Shown: piece by piece, positions 6,036 through 7,810 of the stretch
How positions within the stretch are numbered: the first letter of the stretch is position 1
How the letters are laid out: each line of letters starts with the position of its first letter
Assembly (NCBI GenBank): GCA_049299915.1
Contig: JBAQYG010000047.1
Span: forward strand, 1 to 7,810
Length of the DNA: 7,810 bases
Origin: JAVHQB01 sp049299915
Lineage (GTDB): Bacteria; Patescibacteriota; Minisyncoccia; UBA6257; JAVHQB01
Direction of reading: 5' to 3'
Made by a program: the position numbers and the translations under genes
Notes under the pieces: model-generated
Database searches by the model: none
The model's input: the letters and a program-made list of their open reading frames with translations, nothing else
What the model was told of the DNA's origin: nothing

Positions 6036-6731
6036 ATGGATAATCTCTCTGGTAATTGGGAACAATTAAAAAAAATTTTAAACCTTTCCTGGAAAAAAGA
6101 GGACCTATTAAAAGAAGCCTTGACCCATAGTTCTTATTTAAATGAACATCGTCGAGAGGAAAAACGTCATAACGAAAGGTTGGAATTTCTCGGAGATGCA
6201 GTTTTAGAATTAGTTAGTTCAATTTATTTATACAGGCAATTTCCAGATGAACAAGAAGGTTTTTTAACTAATCTTAGGGCCGCTTTAGTAAATACAGATA
6301 GTTTGACCTTAGTTTCTCAAAAACTAGGTATTAATAAGTGCTTAAGACTTTCCAAAGGTGAGGGTAAGAATATCTCGGGTTCTTCATCGGCTATTCTGGC
6401 CGATGCTTTAGAGGCAGTCATTGGTGCCATTTACTTAGATCAAGGTTTGGAAGTAGTCAATGATTTTATAGTCAAAAACATAATGTCACGTTATGAAGAG
6501 ATATTAGATAACAAAACTTATCGTGATAGTAAGAGTTTATTCCAAGAAATGGCCCAGGAACGCTTCAGAGAAACGCCTAAGTATAAAACCTTAGAATCAT
6601 TAGGTCCTGATCATAAAAAAATATTTAAAGTAGGTTTGTATTTAGGGGAAGAAAAAATAGCCGAAGGTTCGGGTAAATCCAAACAAGAGGCCGAAGAAGA
6701 TGCTGCCAAGAATGGTTTAGTTAAATACTAA
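6036..6731 (+). CDS. rnc: Ribonuclease III
   Basis: Double-strand-specific endoribonuclease that cuts the 16S/23S precursors and structured mRNAs; acts as a dimer with Mg2+. Of 231 residues, the nuclease domain (about 7-150) carries the signature NERLEFLGDAVLEL (46-59) with acidic residues E47, E50 and D54, and LADALEAVIGAIYLD with D123 and E126, the full catalytic set. A double-stranded RNA-binding domain follows at about 163-231 (DSKSLFQEMAQ, YKTLESLGPDHKKIFKVGLYL, GSGKSKQEAEEDAAKNGL). Length is typical. Its start has the only well-spaced SD on an ATG in this window: AAGGA ending 5 nt before the ATG, inside the end of nusB. smc begins 6 nt after the TAA. Confidence 0.97.
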   Translation: MDNLSGNWEQLKKILNLSWKKEDLLKEALTHSSYLNEHRREEKRHNERLEFLGDAVLELVSSIYLYRQFPDEQEGFLTNLRAALVNTDSLTLVSQKLGINKCLRLSKGEGKNISGSSSAILADALEAVIGAIYLDQGLEVVNDFIVKNIMSRYEEILDNKTYRDSKSLFQEMAQERFRETPKYKTLESLGPDHKKIFKVGLYLGEEKIAEGSGKSKQEAEEDAAKNGLVKY

Positions 6732-6737
6732 AAGCCT

Positions 6738-7810
6738 ATGTTTCTTTCTAAAGTAGAACTGAAAAATTTCAAATCTTTTGCTAAAGAATTTAATCTAGAA
6801 TTTCCTGAATCAGTGACGGCCATTGTAGGCCCTAACGGCTCTGGTAAATCCAATATTGTTGATGCTATTCGTTGGGTCTTAGGGGAACAAAGCCCTAAGA
6901 ATATTCGTATTGAGAAGAACGAAGATCTTATTTTTGCCGGTAACAAGAATCAATCTGCTGCCGGTTTCACTGATGTAAAACTCAGTTTTTCAGGGAGAAA
7001 TAACGACGTTGACCAAGAGGCAGAAAATTTTACACTAGGTCGCCGTCTTACCAGAAATGGAGGCAGTGAATATTTATTGAATAATGAAAGTGCCAAACTA
7101 AAAGATATCCTTCTTTTTTTAACCAAAAAGCAAGTAGGGGTTAAAGGATTCTCTATTGTTAATCAAGGTACTGTAGAAGATCTCTTGAGGGTGAGCCCAA
7201 GCAATCTCTTTTTGATGTTAGAAGAAATCCTTGGTTTGCGTTGGGTGGAAATCAAAAAAGAGCAATCGAAAAACAAGATTAGATTAACTCTAGCCAATTT
7301 AGATAAAGCTCAGAGTTTAAGAGATGAAATCCAACCGCATTTGCGCAGCCTCAAAAGACAAGTGAATCGTTTCGAGAAAGCTAGTGAAATTAAAAATACC
7401 CTAGAGCTTAATCAAAAGATATATTTTTCCTATCATTTATCTGTTTGTAAAAAAGAAGAAAAATCTCTGACCGTTTTAAAAGAAGATATCACACAGAAAA
7501 TTGATGCCTTAACTCTGACATTCAATGAGATAGAAACTCAGGTGCAAAAACTACAGGGAAGTGGCGATAAGAGTCTAGATGATGCCATTTTTCAAAATGA
7601 TAAAAGCATTCAAGATTTAAAATCACAGAAAAATCAGTTGATGTATGATTTGGGTAATCTTAACGGTCAGCTCAGTTCCTGGCAGAAAATAATAGCTACT
7701 CAAATAAAGAATACTGTCATTTCAGAGCCTTTAAATGAGCCATCAAGCTTAGAAATAAAAAATAAATTATTAGTTCTTTCCCGAGACATAGAAGCCGCCC
7801 TCTCTTTAGA
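6738..7810 (+). CDS. smc: Chromosome segregation protein SMC, N-terminal part, cut off by the window end
   Basis: SMC ATPases form the condensin ring (with ScpA/ScpB) that compacts and helps separate chromosomes. The frame is open from the ATG to the last base (357 codons plus two bases). Visible: LSKVELKNFKSFA, Walker A GPNGSGKSN (31-39), AIRWVLGEQSP with Q-loop Q51, EDLIFAGN, the GRRLTRNGGSEYLLNNESAKLKDI block (101-124), and NQGTVEDLL (142-150). Coiled coil begins near residue 170 and continues to the window edge, rich in Leu, Lys, Glu and Gln. The block after it reads LEEILGLRWVEIKK, where most SMCs have FEEAAGI or a close variant, so it is divergent. The hinge, second coil, ABC signature and Walker B lie beyond the window. 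RecN and RecF also share the Walker A style, but the EDLIFAG and SEYLLNN blocks point to SMC. It follows rnc by 6 nt without an SD-like sequence. Confidence 0.95.
   Translation, partial: MFLSKVELKNFKSFAKEFNLEFPESVTAIVGPNGSGKSNIVDAIRWVLGEQSPKNIRIEKNEDLIFAGNKNQSAAGFTDVKLSFSGRNNDVDQEAENFTLGRRLTRNGGSEYLLNNESAKLKDILLFLTKKQVGVKGFSIVNQGTVEDLLRVSPSNLFLMLEEILGLRWVEIKKEQSKNKIRLTLANLDKAQSLRDEIQPHLRSLKRQVNRFEKASEIKNTLELNQKIYFSYHLSVCKKEEKSLTVLKEDITQKIDALTLTFNEIETQVQKLQGSGDKSLDDAIFQNDKSIQDLKSQKNQLMYDLGNLNGQLSSWQKIIATQIKNTVISEPLNEPSSLEIKNKLLVLSRDIEAALSL

Noticed and set aside
6728..6946. Minus-strand open frame opposite the smc start
   Set aside because: It is antisense to the conserved SMC Walker A region and has no independent support.

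Overview
The window is a compact, gene-dense stretch of bacterial chromosome with every gene on the + strand. It is AT-rich by eye. It holds eight genes: two run off the ends (tsaD at the left, smc at the right) and six are complete. The standard genetic code fits, since every frame is open with TGG as Trp and no internal TGA. The longest gap between genes is 158 nt. The combination of short intergenic gaps, weak or absent Shine-Dalgarno (SD) sequences, a ValRS without its usual C-terminal arm, and an Hsp20 with a very short N-terminal arm and conserved wording in its alpha-crystallin domain suggests a candidate-phyla (CPR/Patescibacteria) type genome. That assignment is an inference from style and remembered relatives; no search was run.

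Layout. Left (1-3099): the 3' part of tsaD (tRNA t6A modification) followed by valS (valyl-tRNA synthetase), both serving tRNA function. Middle (3104-5207): a PrsW-family intramembrane protease, an Hsp20 small heat-shock protein with its own good sigma-70-type promoter, and an ECF-type sigma factor. PrsW proteases are known to activate ECF sigma factors by cutting anti-sigma factors, so this block may be a small stress-response module, although no anti-sigma gene is visible. Right (5281-7810): rpmF (ribosomal protein bL32), nusB (rRNA antitermination), rnc (RNase III, rRNA processing) and the start of smc (chromosome condensation). The last three are nearly contiguous and look like one operon; rpmF-nusB-rnc are linked by ribosome synthesis, and rnc-smc adjacency is common in bacteria.

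Most interesting points: (1) the prsW / hsp20 / ECF sigma neighbourhood without an anti-sigma factor; (2) the 158-nt leader of the sigma gene, where an SD-like AAGGAG can pair with an upstream anti-SD-like element that can alternatively form a hairpin; (3) a ValRS that stops right after the anticodon-binding domain; (4) a long acidic-then-basic tail on Hsp20; (5) a divergent SMC N-terminal signature. No RNA genes, CRISPR arrays, insertion sequences or phage genes were seen.
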